Below the pieces are notes generated by a model. It had not been told where the DNA came from. It saw only the letters and a list, made by a program, of their open reading frames with translations, and made no database searches. Both the position numbers and the translations under genes were made by a program. Of a stretch of DNA of 57,082 nucleotides, positions 18,722-28,271 are shown in pieces; the stretch's first letter is position 1; each line of letters begins with the position of its first letter. Origin of the DNA: an uncultured Bacteroidales bacterium (GTDB taxonomy: Bacteria; Bacteroidota; Bacteroidia; Bacteroidales; P3); assembly GCA_900318835.1 (NCBI GenBank), contig ONLW01000018.1, positions 1-57,082 on the forward strand, in the 5' to 3' direction.

Positions 18722-18747
18722 CTTTATAATTTTTTATCGCGTTAGGA

Positions 18748-21700
18748 TTAGAAGTTATAAGAAACAGATACACGGATGGTACGGGGGCTGGAATAGTTCC
18801 AAGTGCCGTTCTTTTGAGTGATAGCGTAGATGTCGCGGTAGGCCTGGGGATCCAGATAGGAATTGATAATCTGCTGCATCTCGGGGTCAGTCAAGTAACC
18901 ATTGTCCTCGGGGTTACCGGTGACGGGGAAGACATCAAGAACGTTACGGATATCGAAGAGGTTATTGACGGTGATGTCAACCTTGATATAGGTCTGGCGC
19001 TTGCCAACCTGGATAGGCCACCCTTTGTCGACAACAACATTGAAATAGAAGCCCCAAGGCAGACGGGCACCGCGGTAACCACCAACAATAGTATACTGCG
19101 AGTTGGAGAAAGCCTTGGTGTACGGACGGCCCGACTGGGCGACAGCCATGAAGTTAACGCCGAAGTTCTCAAGAACCTTAATCTCTTTCTTACGTTTCTC
19201 ACCAGTCTCCTTGTCAGTAACCACACGAGTGATAATAGGACCATTATACTGGGCACCTGAACCGTAACGGAAGTCAACATTGGCCTTGAACTCATGACGA
19301 CGGTCATCAGCAATAGGATTGAGCATCTTCAGGGTGGTATAACCTTCCTTGATAAGTTCAGTCATGGTGCCGGAGGACAAGCCGGTACCCTCGGCATACT
19401 GGAGGGTGTAGTTGGCATTGATACGGATGTTCTTGGTCTGACGAAGGTCATAGGCCAAAGTGACACCCTTAATAGTACGGAAGTCTTTATTGTCGTAACT
19501 GTAATAGTTGGGATTGGGGTCAGCACCAGCATACTGGACAAGCTGAATCAAGTCGCGGGTTTCCTTATAGTAGGCAGACGCGCTGATAGCGGAATTATCG
19601 TTAAGTGCCTGCTGGAAGCCGAGCTCGTAGTTGGTGATGCGCTCAGGCTTCAGGTTAGGATTGCTAATGCTGTTGATTTGCTTCATGAAGAGGTAGCTGT
19701 AGTAGTCAGCTTGCCAGCCGCTAGAGGGACGACGGGCAATAATGTCGTAGCTGGCCTTAAACTGCGACTTCTCGCCAATGGGGAAAGAGAATGCAATACG
19801 CGGCATAGCAACAATCTGAGGTGTGTAGCGTTCAAAGGCCTCGGTACCGACAGTATTATTGGTGATGGCATTGAGACCTCTTTCCGTATAATACGGGGTG
19901 GGCTTTCCAGAATTACCATTGATAGCCGAAGTATTAATCTGTTCGACACCATCAACATTGTACCACTTGCCAGACTGGTCACGGTAACCCTTGATGATAG
20001 GTTTGCTAGCACCTTCTGCATTGGAGACTTGGTCAACATAGGGGACCCAGTCGTCACCAGCATTGTTAAGGTATTGTCCGCCACCACCAATTAAACTGGG
20101 ATTAGCGCGAAGATCGGCAACAGTATAAGACTCATACAAGAGGTATGGATCCTTCATAACATATTGGTTGCCATTAAAGTAGTCGACACGGACACCAACA
20201 TTGAAGATAAGGTCTTGGAAGTAGAACTTATCCTGAATATAACCGGCCGCATAAATGGGCGAGAAGGCGGGAGCATAACGATACTTACCATCGCTAAGAT
20301 TGAAGAACTTGTCAAGGCTCCAGTTAGAACCACTATATTTCTCACCTGTATGATCATAACCGTAATAGGTAACATATGCGCCATTACCGTCATTGAACAT
20401 CTCATCGACTGAGAACATGCTCAAACCACCGGCATTAACAAAGTCCTCAGGCATGTAACGGTCAACGTCAATCCACGTGTAATCATCAATAGCGCTACCA
20501 TCAGTATTAGTGAACCCATTACTGATAAGATAAGTACGGAAGGACTTATCGAACTCGGTTTGTGCATCAATATTGAGTTTACGGTTGTAGTTGACATAGA
20601 GCTGTGAACCGCGAGTCTCATAAATAGGATTGTCAAGATCCAACTGCTGGATATGCTTGTTGGCTTCGTCACGCATGAGCGTCCAAAGACCATAGGCTCC
20701 AACTTGGTAGTAGGAGTTCCACATCTGGTCATACTGGAAACCAATCTCGATTTCATGCCCGTAGACATCAGCCGAGGCCTTGGCAGAGAGATAGATGTAA
20801 TCGTCCTGAGAAAGGGCAAAAGAACCGCTCTGCACACCGACATTCGAGATTCTACCATAGATGTTCGCTGGGTAATCACCATTCATTAAGCCCTTGTAAC
20901 CAAGAATATACTCACGCTGAGTCAGATTAGGTTGAATATCAGCAAACTCAGAGCTAGTAAAGAGCTGCTCATTATAGTTAGCCAGAATAGGATTATAGAT
21001 ACCACTGCCGGAGACATAGGTCACTTTATCGCGCCATGCATTCTGAACCTTAGCCCAGCGCTGGGTGCCATAATAATCAATGAGCTGATCCTCATAACTA
21101 CGTTCCTTCTCCGTGATAAACTTACCAACATAACCATACTTGAACACATCGTCAAGGCTCGAACCGAAGTTTTCATTGTAAGACTTCGATGTGGCACGGT
21201 TGACCATGGCTGTGATATTATACATCACATTCTTGATGGGAGACGAGGCTTGAGCCTCCTCCTCATTAGTAACCTGAGGATCCTTGAAACGCTGAGTAAA
21301 GTCAACCGTCAGAACCATATTTTTCGATTCACCGACACCGGCGCCAACGAGAGGCATAGTCAACGGAGAGATGCCACCACCGGGAGCATGAGCGGCACTG
21401 AATTCTCCCGTAACGACCAAACTCGTATACTCGGAGAAACGGAAATCGAGGGCACCTTCCATAGCGACAGAATAATACTGAAGATCGGGGACACGACTAG
21501 CCGACGTGAAATCGCTGGAGGTAAGGCGGGTAATTTTATGGAACGAATCCCGACGAAGGATAGTCTCAGCTGTGTAGTTGATACCACCCGTGAGGGGATC
21601 GTATGAAAGAGGATTCTGTTCTATCTGTCTCACGATATCGTCATCGACAATCTGGAACTCATAGCCTTTGGCACGATAATAGGGCCAATTACGATAGTTG

Positions 21701-22545
21701 GCCTGTCCGGTAAAGCGGAATCCCACAAGGGTACGGTCTCCCGTAACATTGCCGTTTTCATCTTTAATGGGCATTTTGTACACAGGACCGGTCAAGTAAA
21801 CGACCAACGAGTTGAGCAGACGATAGTCAAGCCATCCCTCCCAACGGACCAAACCTTGGAACTGGCTGGTAGGAGGTTTCAAAGTGATAATCTGTGTACC
21901 GCCGATAGCTTCACCGATGCTGGCAGGCGTACCACCAAGGATAACCTGAATTTCAGCGATAGCATCTTTAGGTACATTGATACCCGTACGTTTGCGGACA
22001 CCGCCCTGCATGGTCACCATACCACCCTCACCACGAGCAGTACTGGTACCACCATCGCTGTAACCCATACCGCCAACAGCAGCCACGATGGCATCGACCG
22101 AGTTACCAGGCATGCGCTGGATATCCTCCGCACTCATGCGCTGACCCGACTCAGGAGATCCCACCTCAATGATGGGCACCTTGTCGGCCTCGATGATAAC
22201 CTCTTCAAGGTTGGTGGCTCCAGACGTAAGCTGGATGTCAACGACAGTAAAACCAGTAGCCTTCACTTGAATGCCGGTACGCTCATAAGGGCTATATCCC
22301 ACAAAGGAAACCTTAATGTCATACGTACCCACGGCGAGAGGCTTGATGGTGAACACACCATCGAAGTCGGTAGTACCGCCATGTACTTGTTTGCCATCTT
22401 GCAGGACGACGACGTTCACAAACGGAAGAGCCTCTCCCGTTTTCTTGTCGGTAATGGTTCCCTTCATTGTGCCTTGGGCGAGGGCGACCATTTCCGCCAT
22501 CAGCAAGAGTCCGAATGTCAATAGTACTTTTCTAAACATTCTCAT
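18748..22545 (-). CDS. TonB-dependent receptor with carboxypeptidase-like regulatory domain
   Basis: Outer-membrane active-transport barrel driven by TonB-ExbBD, 1265 residues. Order: signal peptide (MRMFRKVLLTFGLLLMAEMV, cleavage after ALAQ), CarboxypepD_reg-like beta domain (GTITDKKTGEALPFVNVVVL to about residue 105), plug domain (MSAEDIQRMPGNSVDAIVAA, then an unusually Gly/Met-rich stretch GGMGYSDGG and GGMVTMQGGVRKR), and a long barrel ending in the aromatic VSVSYNF. No SusD partner is present; the partner is instead a giant secreted protein plus a PorV-like barrel. The ligand cannot be inferred. It lies 25 bp downstream of a small membrane-protein gene, in the same run as secDF. Confidence 0.95.
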   Translation of the reverse strand: MRMFRKVLLTFGLLLMAEMVALAQGTMKGTITDKKTGEALPFVNVVVLQDGKQVHGGTTDFDGVFTIKPLAVGTYDIKVSFVGYSPYERTGIQVKATGFTVVDIQLTSGATNLEEVIIEADKVPIIEVGSPESGQRMSAEDIQRMPGNSVDAIVAAVGGMGYSDGGTSTARGEGGMVTMQGGVRKRTGINVPKDAIAEIQVILGGTPASIGEAIGGTQIITLKPPTSQFQGLVRWEGWLDYRLLNSLVVYLTGPVYKMPIKDENGNVTGDRTLVGFRFTGQANYRNWPYYRAKGYEFQIVDDDIVRQIEQNPLSYDPLTGGINYTAETILRRDSFHKITRLTSSDFTSASRVPDLQYYSVAMEGALDFRFSEYTSLVVTGEFSAAHAPGGGISPLTMPLVGAGVGESKNMVLTVDFTQRFKDPQVTNEEEAQASSPIKNVMYNITAMVNRATSKSYNENFGSSLDDVFKYGYVGKFITEKERSYEDQLIDYYGTQRWAKVQNAWRDKVTYVSGSGIYNPILANYNEQLFTSSEFADIQPNLTQREYILGYKGLMNGDYPANIYGRISNVGVQSGSFALSQDDYIYLSAKASADVYGHEIEIGFQYDQMWNSYYQVGAYGLWTLMRDEANKHIQQLDLDNPIYETRGSQLYVNYNRKLNIDAQTEFDKSFRTYLISNGFTNTDGSAIDDYTWIDVDRYMPEDFVNAGGLSMFSVDEMFNDGNGAYVTYYGYDHTGEKYSGSNWSLDKFFNLSDGKYRYAPAFSPIYAAGYIQDKFYFQDLIFNVGVRVDYFNGNQYVMKDPYLLYESYTVADLRANPSLIGGGGQYLNNAGDDWVPYVDQVSNAEGASKPIIKGYRDQSGKWYNVDGVEQINTSAINGNSGKPTPYYTERGLNAITNNTVGTEAFERYTPQIVAMPRIAFSFPIGEKSQFKASYDIIARRPSSGWQADYYSYLFMKQINSISNPNLKPERITNYELGFQQALNDNSAISASAYYKETRDLIQLVQYAGADPNPNYYSYDNKDFRTIKGVTLAYDLRQTKNIRINANYTLQYAEGTGLSSGTMTELIKEGYTTLKMLNPIADDRRHEFKANVDFRYGSGAQYNGPIITRVVTDKETGEKRKKEIKVLENFGVNFMAVAQSGRPYTKAFSNSQYTIVGGYRGARLPWGFYFNVVVDKGWPIQVGKRQTYIKVDITVNNLFDIRNVLDVFPVTGNPEDNGYLTDPEMQQIINSYLDPQAYRDIYAITQKNGTWNYSSPRTIRVSVSYNF

Positions 22546-22570
22546 TGCGTTTACATGTTAAGTTTATATT

Positions 22571-22924
22571 TTATTGATTTAATTCATTAATATAATTATT
22601 GGACAATATCACCTGACCTATCACAGCCTGCCGTAAATCAAACTGGGGACGGACTGGTTCTTCGACAACTGCCACAACAGCGGGGCGACTATTCTCCTTG
22701 GGCATGTCATAGCATGAAGTCTCAGGGGTCACGGTCTCATAAGTAAAATAAGGATTCTCGTTCTCAGAGACAGGCTCATCACCCGAAAAATAATCAGCAT
22801 CTTCCTGCTCGTCGTCGGCAGAGTCGTCCATTGGGACGCTCTGCGCGACGAGGTTCTTGTTGAACTTGGAATACATTGATATTCCAACGAACAACATCAG
22901 CAGCAGTATGGTGCTTATACTCAT
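22571..22924 (-). CDS. Small single-pass membrane protein, unknown function
   Basis: 117 residues. One N-terminal hydrophobic segment (STILLLMLFVGISMYSKF) followed by an acidic, low-complexity linker (DDSADDEQEDADYFSGDE) and a short conserved-looking C-terminal stretch (FDLRQAVIGQVILSNNYI). No family recognised. The topology suggests a membrane-anchored adaptor with a periplasmic or cytoplasmic tail. It lies 37 bp after secDF and 25 bp before the TonB-dependent receptor gene, so it is probably cotranscribed and may act in export or receptor biogenesis; that is inference from position only. Confidence 0.7.
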   Translation of the reverse strand: MSISTILLLMLFVGISMYSKFNKNLVAQSVPMDDSADDEQEDADYFSGDEPVSENENPYFTYETVTPETSCYDMPKENSRPAVVAVVEEPVRPQFDLRQAVIGQVILSNNYINELNQ

Positions 22925-22961
22925 TTTCCTTACTTATATTATATTGTTACAATAATATAAT

Positions 22962-25900
22962 TTACTTCTCGGCTAAAGCATTCTTTTCTTTGCCAGAAAT
23001 CTCATAAACAACAGCACAGGCAATGCACAGCGATGAGAACACACCCACGAGAACACCGATGAGGAGAGCGAAGATGAATCCGCGGATCACCTCACCACCG
23101 AAGATAAACATCATCAGCAGAGTAAAGAAGGTGGTTCCCGAAGTATTTACCGTACGGGCCAAAGTAGAGTTGATAGCATCGTTCATGTGGGTGATAAGGT
23201 CACGCTTCGGATAGAGTTTGCGATATTCACGCACACGGTCGAAGATAACCACGGTAGCGTTGATGGAATAACCAATAACCGTCAACACAGCCGATATGAA
23301 GTATTGGTCAACTTCGAGGTTGAAGGGCAACAGGCCACGGAGCAATGCAAAGATACCAATAACCAGCAATGCATCGTGGAACAGGGCCACCACGGAACCG
23401 ACACCGAAGCGCCAACTGCGGAAACGGAGGCCAATGTACACAAACATCACAAGCAGACCACCGAGCACAGCCCACCACGAGTGAACCAGATTGTCACGGG
23501 CCACACCGGCACCAAACTGGTCAGATTGGATAATACCCAACGGGTTGGTCTCGGTAGACTCAAACTCTGCCAGAGCTATAGGGCTCTTATAATATTTGTT
23601 GACACCATTATAGAGTTTTTCAACGATTGCGGCCTTCACATCATCACCATCCTCATCAATCTTATACTTGGTGGTAATCTTCACCTGATTACTGGGGCCA
23701 TAGGACTTCACTTCAGGAGCTTCGTCGAACTGCTTGGCAAGATCGCTGCGGACATCAGCCACACTCACCGGCTGGTCGAAGCGTACCACATAAGAGCGGC
23801 CTCCTTGGAAGTCGATACCCATACTCAAACCGCGTCCGGCCCAGCTGGCAATGGCAATTACGATGGCGATGCCAGCGATGCAATAGAACATCTTGCGGCG
23901 GCCAAGGAAATCTATGTGGGCATTGCGCAGGAAATTCTCCGAGAAGGGGAACGAGAAGTTCATTTTGCGTTTGTGGTCTAAAGCAGAATCGATAAACAGG
24001 CGGGTGATGAAGATGGAAGTGAACAGGGAAGTAACGATACCGATGCAGAGGGTCACTGCAAAACCCTGGACAGCTCCGGAACCGAACATGATAAGCACGA
24101 TACCCAGCAGGAAAGTAGTCACCTGACCGTCGATGATGGCGGAATAGGCATTCTTGAAACCATTTTCGACAGCATTCGACAAACTGGCGCCCGCGCGGAG
24201 TTCTTCCTTCACACGCTCGTAGATAATCACGTTTCCGTCGACTGCCATAGCCATTGTCAACACAATACCGGCGATACCGGGAAGGGTGAGTACCGAGCCA
24301 ATGGATGCGAGAACTCCAATAAGAAGGAATACATTAATAATAAGTGCGAACACGGAGACCCAACCGGCACGGTTGTAGAAAAACACCATGTAGACAAGCA
24401 CAATGATGAAAGCCAGAACAAACGACCAGAAACCATTGCGGATAGACTCCTGACCAAGCGAAGGTCCAACCACAGCCTCCGACACGATATTGGCCGGGGC
24501 GGGGAGTTTACCGCTCTTCAGGATGTTGGCAAGGTCCTTAGCCTCGTCAAGCGAAAAGTCACCGGTGATGGACGAACGGCCACCGGCAATTTCACCGTTG
24601 ACAGTGGGGGCGGAATAAACCAAATCATCAAGAACGATGGCAATACATTTTCCTACATTTTCGCCGGTAATGCGTTTCCATTCGCGCGCGCCTGCGCTAT
24701 TCATTGTCATAGAGACCTCGCTCTTGCCGTTGGTTGAGAAGTCCTGGCGGGCGTCGGAGATGCAGCTACCATCGAGGAGGGCGGCACCGTCACGGGTCGT
24801 AATCTTAATGGCATAAAGAGTAAAGATGTCACCGCCGGTAAAATGGGCATCATCGGCCTTGTTGGACCAGAGGAACTTCACGGAACGGGTGTCGAACACC
24901 TTTTTCTCGGCAGCCTGAGCCAGCATACGGTCGATAGCAGCACGATCCTTGTCATGGGCAAGACCCACAATGGGACCAGGAACGGGCTGGTTGTTATTGT
25001 AGACATAGGGCATCAGCAGCGAGAACAGCGGATGCTCTTTTTCAAGATTTTCATTGTTGGCAGCGGCACCGGCATTGGCGTTGTCGATAGCCAGTTGGTC
25101 AACCAAGCTAGAGGAATCAGCAGCTTCGGTAGTAGCGATGCTGTCACCCTCTGCGATCTTCTCGCCACCAGCGATAGAGGCAAGGAACTTGTCTGCCGCC
25201 TCAAGGAAGCGGAGAGCCTCGCTGTTGTCGTAGGTCTGCCAGAACTCCAACTGGGCGGTACCCTTAAGAAGTTTGCGCACACGTTCGGGCTCCTTCACGC
25301 CGGGCAACTCAACAAGGATGCGCTCAGAAGCACTCAGTTTCTGAATGGTGGGCTGAGCCACGCCGAACTTATCGATACGTTTGCTGATGATCTGGTAGGT
25401 GCGGTCATATGCATCGGAAGCCTCGGTACGGACAGCCTTAATCACATCCTCGTTTTTGTCACCCATCTTGATTTTATCGCGGAGGTCACCGCTGCTAAAG
25501 ATGGATGCGAGGGAGACTTCGGGATCCAACGCGATGATCTCCTCATAGAACAGGGAGACAAAGTCGCGGTTGGTGGTCACCTTCTGCTTGGCCAAAGCAT
25601 TCTCAACAGCCTTAACGAAGGTGGGGTCCTCGGCGTTCGTGGTAGCCAGAGCACGCACAACGTCGACGGTAGAGACCTCGAGCATCACATTCATACCGCC
25701 CTTAAGGTCAAGACCAAGGTTAATTTCGCGACCTTGACACTCGCGGTAGGTGTAGCCGAGATAAACTTTCTCTGTGGCCATGGAGTCAAGGTAGTGAGCC
25801 TCACGTGCATTCATGATGGAATCCGTGATCATCTGAGCCTGATACTGATCAGCCGTTCTTTGTGCAATCAGATTTTGCACCTGCTCACTGTTAACGTAGT

Positions 25901-26021
25901 TTTTTGCATCAGCTTTGGCTTTGCCCTGAACAACGTTTGTCACAACTGTAAATGACAATTGGAACAAACAAACCAGCGCGAAAGCCCACGCCAAAAATTT
26001 GATAAGTCCTTTATTCTGCAT
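22962..26021 (-). CDS. secDF: Protein translocase subunit SecDF (fused)
   Basis: Inner-membrane accessory of SecYEG that uses the proton gradient to help pull preproteins across. SecD and SecF are fused into one 1019-residue protein, as usual in Bacteroidota. Visible: N-terminal membrane segment, SecD signature GLDLKGGMNVMLEVS near residue 100, periplasmic P1 region, TM block with AMAVDGNVIIYERVKEEL near 590, then the SecF half from about 700 (GIDFQGGRSYVVRFDQP) ending with GYSINATVVIFDRVRE and the last TM segments. An insertion rich in Ala, Glu and Asp (about 285-325) is poorly conserved in type. It has its own promoter and heads a run of five closely spaced genes leading to outer-membrane proteins. 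Confidence 0.97.
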   Translation of the reverse strand: MQNKGLIKFLAWAFALVCLFQLSFTVVTNVVQGKAKADAKNYVNSEQVQNLIAQRTADQYQAQMITDSIMNAREAHYLDSMATEKVYLGYTYRECQGREINLGLDLKGGMNVMLEVSTVDVVRALATTNAEDPTFVKAVENALAKQKVTTNRDFVSLFYEEIIALDPEVSLASIFSSGDLRDKIKMGDKNEDVIKAVRTEASDAYDRTYQIISKRIDKFGVAQPTIQKLSASERILVELPGVKEPERVRKLLKGTAQLEFWQTYDNSEALRFLEAADKFLASIAGGEKIAEGDSIATTEAADSSSLVDQLAIDNANAGAAANNENLEKEHPLFSLLMPYVYNNNQPVPGPIVGLAHDKDRAAIDRMLAQAAEKKVFDTRSVKFLWSNKADDAHFTGGDIFTLYAIKITTRDGAALLDGSCISDARQDFSTNGKSEVSMTMNSAGAREWKRITGENVGKCIAIVLDDLVYSAPTVNGEIAGGRSSITGDFSLDEAKDLANILKSGKLPAPANIVSEAVVGPSLGQESIRNGFWSFVLAFIIVLVYMVFFYNRAGWVSVFALIINVFLLIGVLASIGSVLTLPGIAGIVLTMAMAVDGNVIIYERVKEELRAGASLSNAVENGFKNAYSAIIDGQVTTFLLGIVLIMFGSGAVQGFAVTLCIGIVTSLFTSIFITRLFIDSALDHKRKMNFSFPFSENFLRNAHIDFLGRRKMFYCIAGIAIVIAIASWAGRGLSMGIDFQGGRSYVVRFDQPVSVADVRSDLAKQFDEAPEVKSYGPSNQVKITTKYKIDEDGDDVKAAIVEKLYNGVNKYYKSPIALAEFESTETNPLGIIQSDQFGAGVARDNLVHSWWAVLGGLLVMFVYIGLRFRSWRFGVGSVVALFHDALLVIGIFALLRGLLPFNLEVDQYFISAVLTVIGYSINATVVIFDRVREYRKLYPKRDLITHMNDAINSTLARTVNTSGTTFFTLLMMFIFGGEVIRGFIFALLIGVLVGVFSSLCIACAVVYEISGKEKNALAEK

Positions 26022-26068
26022 ACTTTAGTTAATGTTTATGTTTTTTTATTATATTCACTTTGAATGTG

Positions 26069-26099
26069 CAAAAATAAGAATTTTTTATGACATGACAAA
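26069..26099 (-). promoter_or_regulatory. Bacteroidota-type promoter of the secDF run
   Basis: Minus-strand TTTG (26099-26096) and TATTTTTG (26076-26069) spaced by 19 nt. The start site would lie near 26063, about 40 nt before the secDF ATG. It is back to back with the radC promoter region. Confidence 0.75.
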
Positions 26100-26119
26100 C
26101 AAAATCAAAAAAAAACATG

Positions 26120-26127
26120 TATCTTTG
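26120..26127 (+). promoter_or_regulatory. Probable -7 box for radC
   Basis: TATCTTTG, 28 nt before the radC ATG, matches TAnnTTTG exactly. No TTTG is found at the expected -33 distance, so strength is uncertain. Confidence 0.6.
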
Positions 26128-26155
26128 CACAAAAATTATAGAATAACAGCAAGAT

Positions 26156-26869
26156 ATGAATGAAAAAAATTCTCTTACGCTCAAGGAGTGGGCCGACGAG
26201 GACAAGCCTCGCGAGAAAATGCTAGCCAAGGGCAAAAAGGAACTTACAAATGCCGAATTGCTAGCCATCCTCCTACGCAGCGGATTGCGTGGCAAAAGTG
26301 TTGTCGAAGTAGCCAAGGAGGTACTTGCTAAATCAAGCAACAGCCTCACCACACTTTCCCAAATGGAATTCAAGCAGTTGAGTATCATTAAGGGGGTTGG
26401 CCAAGCCAAGGCCACCACCCTCATGGCCGCCCTCGAATTGGGATGGCGCATGCACAGCGAGATCGGAAACGACAAAGAGCTGATTCTCAAGGACAGTATA
26501 GACTTATTCCGCTACATGTCACCCGTTCTGGCCGACATCGACCACGAGGAGTTCTGGGCAATCTACCTCAGCAACCGCGGCAAGGTACTCGGCCGCCAAC
26601 GCATCTCCATGGGAGGACTCACCGCTACCTCTGTCGACTTGCGGATCCTTTTCCGCTATGCACTCGAATACAAAGCAGTGAGCCTCATGGTGGCCCACAA
26701 CCACCCATCAGGCTCACTCAAAGTCAGTCATGAAGACCGGGAACTCACAAAACGCATTTCCGAAGGGGGAAATCTTCTGGAAATCAAACTGCAGGAACAC
26801 ATCGTCATTGCCATTGGTCCCAGCGGCAAAGCCGACTACTACAGTTTCCACGACAACGGCTACCTATAA
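26156..26869 (+). CDS. radC: RadC family JAB-domain protein
   Basis: 237 residues, standard for the family. An N-terminal helix-hairpin-helix-like region (LTNAELLAILLRSGLRGKS and IIKGVGQAKATTLMAALELG) precedes the JAB1/MPN metalloprotease-like domain with the conserved HNHPSGSLKVSHEDRELTKR (His-x-His with the downstream Asp). RadC was once tied to DNA repair, but its biochemical role remains unsettled. It is divergent from secDF and convergent with folB; its stop overlaps the folB stop region by 6 bp. Confidence 0.95.
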   Translation: MNEKNSLTLKEWADEDKPREKMLAKGKKELTNAELLAILLRSGLRGKSVVEVAKEVLAKSSNSLTTLSQMEFKQLSIIKGVGQAKATTLMAALELGWRMHSEIGNDKELILKDSIDLFRYMSPVLADIDHEEFWAIYLSNRGKVLGRQRISMGGLTATSVDLRILFRYALEYKAVSLMVAHNHPSGSLKVSHEDRELTKRISEGGNLLEIKLQEHIVIAIGPSGKADYYSFHDNGYL

Positions 26870-27214
26870 TGCAACCTCAACACTCACAGACTCCATTTGT
26901 CCCCCAAGCGGTGGATTAAGTTTGCTAACCTTCACATTCACAGACTCCACTGCAGGGAAAGAATGTCTCACACCCTCCCCTATCCTGCGGGCTACATGTT
27001 CCAGAAGGTTCGAAGGAATTTCCATTTCCCTTTTCACCACCTGATACACATCCAGATAGTTCACCGTATCTACTATGTTATCAGACACTTCCGCACGACA
27101 TGTATCAGCCTCAAACGCAAGGTCTACTCGGAAATAGGTGCCTATTTTTCGCTCTTGTTCAAAACAACCATGATGCGCATAAAAGCGCATGTTGTTGATG
27201 GTGATAACAGCCAT
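26864..27214 (-). CDS. folB: Dihydroneopterin aldolase
   Basis: Cleaves 7,8-dihydroneopterin to 6-hydroxymethyl-dihydropterin and glycolaldehyde in folate synthesis. 116 residues from MAVITINNMRFYAHHGCFEQ. The frame is open to 27283, but the ATG at 27214 gives the typical family start and lies 4 nt after the pheS stop, so the longer version is rejected. Conserved features: RFYAHHGCFEQERKIG, VNYLDVYQVVKREM with the active-site Glu region, NLLEHVARRI, and a C-terminal strand preceding KLNPP. It is coupled to pheS and runs head-on into radC. Confidence 0.92.
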   Translation of the reverse strand: MAVITINNMRFYAHHGCFEQERKIGTYFRVDLAFEADTCRAEVSDNIVDTVNYLDVYQVVKREMEIPSNLLEHVARRIGEGVRHSFPAVESVNVKVSKLNPPLGGQMESVSVEVAL

Positions 27215-27218
27215 GGTA

Positions 27219-28262
27219 TCAGATGATATTGTCGAACTGATGCAGGAAGCGGAGGTCGTTCTCAAAGTAGAGACGCAGGTCACGGATCTGATATTTCAGC
27301 ATCGCCATGCGCTCCACACCCATACCGAAGGCGAAACCCGTATATTCCTTACTATCAATACCACAGGCATCAAGGACATTGGGATCCACCATACCACAAC
27401 CGAGAATTTCGAGCCAACCGGTACCCTTGCAAATATTGCAGCCCTTGCCGCCGCAGATATTGCAAGAGACATCCATCTCGGCGCTCGGCTCCGTAAAGGG
27501 GAAATAGCTAGGTCTCAGGCGTATCTGCGTATCTTGGCCGAACATTTCCTTAGCAAAATAGAGCAACGTCTGCTTCAGGTCGGCAAAGGTCACTTTCTTG
27601 TCAACATAGAGACCTTCCACCTGATGGAAAATGCAGTGAGCGCGGGCGCTAATAGCCTCATTCCTAAACACTCTACCGGGAGCAATGATACGGATGGGAG
27701 GCTTATGGGTCTCCATCACACGCACCTGTACAGAGGATGTATGGGTACGCAGGGCCACATCCATCTTGCCCTCCTCTTTCTGGACAAAGAAGGTGTCCTG
27801 CATGTCACGGGCGGGATGGTCGGGCGGAAAATTCAAAGCAGAGAAAAGATGCCAGTCGTCCTCGATTTCCACACTTTCCTCAATAGTGAAGCCGATACGG
27901 GCAAAGATTTCTGCTATCTCATTCATTGTCACCGAAAGCACGTGACGGCTGCCCCTCTGGGAAAAGTCGGCTGTGAGCGTCAGGTCGTGACTGTCCTCGA
28001 CGTCCATCTTCTCCTCGACAAAGTTCTTGAATTCCTCCACTTTGGCCATCGCGGCATTTTTCAACTCATTGAGAGCGATGCCCATCTCTTTCTTCTGGTC
28101 ATTCGGCAAGGTCTTGAATTGCTCGAAGAGCTCATTCATCACACCCTTGCGCCCCAGGAAACGGACGCGGAATTTCTCAACTTCGGCCGCACGGTCCTCA
28201 AACTTCTCGATATTCGCCGAACGGATTTCCTCAATGTACTGTGAAATAAGATCTTTCAACAT
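27219..28262 (-). CDS. pheS: Phenylalanine--tRNA ligase alpha subunit
   Basis: Catalytic subunit of the (alpha beta)2 enzyme that charges tRNA-Phe. 347 residues with the N-terminal coiled coil (about 1-85), class II motif 2 (RVFRNEAISARAHCIFHQVE), the four-cysteine element CNICGGKGCNICKGTGWLE typical of this subtype, EILGCGMVDPNVL and motif 3 (GFAFGMGVERMAMLKY). pheT is not next to it here, as is common in Bacteroidota. It starts 9 bp after the cyclophilin stop and is followed by folB after 4 bp. Confidence 0.97.
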   Translation of the reverse strand: MLKDLISQYIEEIRSANIEKFEDRAAEVEKFRVRFLGRKGVMNELFEQFKTLPNDQKKEMGIALNELKNAAMAKVEEFKNFVEEKMDVEDSHDLTLTADFSQRGSRHVLSVTMNEIAEIFARIGFTIEESVEIEDDWHLFSALNFPPDHPARDMQDTFFVQKEEGKMDVALRTHTSSVQVRVMETHKPPIRIIAPGRVFRNEAISARAHCIFHQVEGLYVDKKVTFADLKQTLLYFAKEMFGQDTQIRLRPSYFPFTEPSAEMDVSCNICGGKGCNICKGTGWLEILGCGMVDPNVLDACGIDSKEYTGFAFGMGVERMAMLKYQIRDLRLYFENDLRFLHQFDNII

Positions 28263-28271
28263 TTTCTATTA

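Noticed and set aside
24843-25955. 370-codon plus-strand frame
   Set aside because: Antisense to secDF with no recognisable motif.
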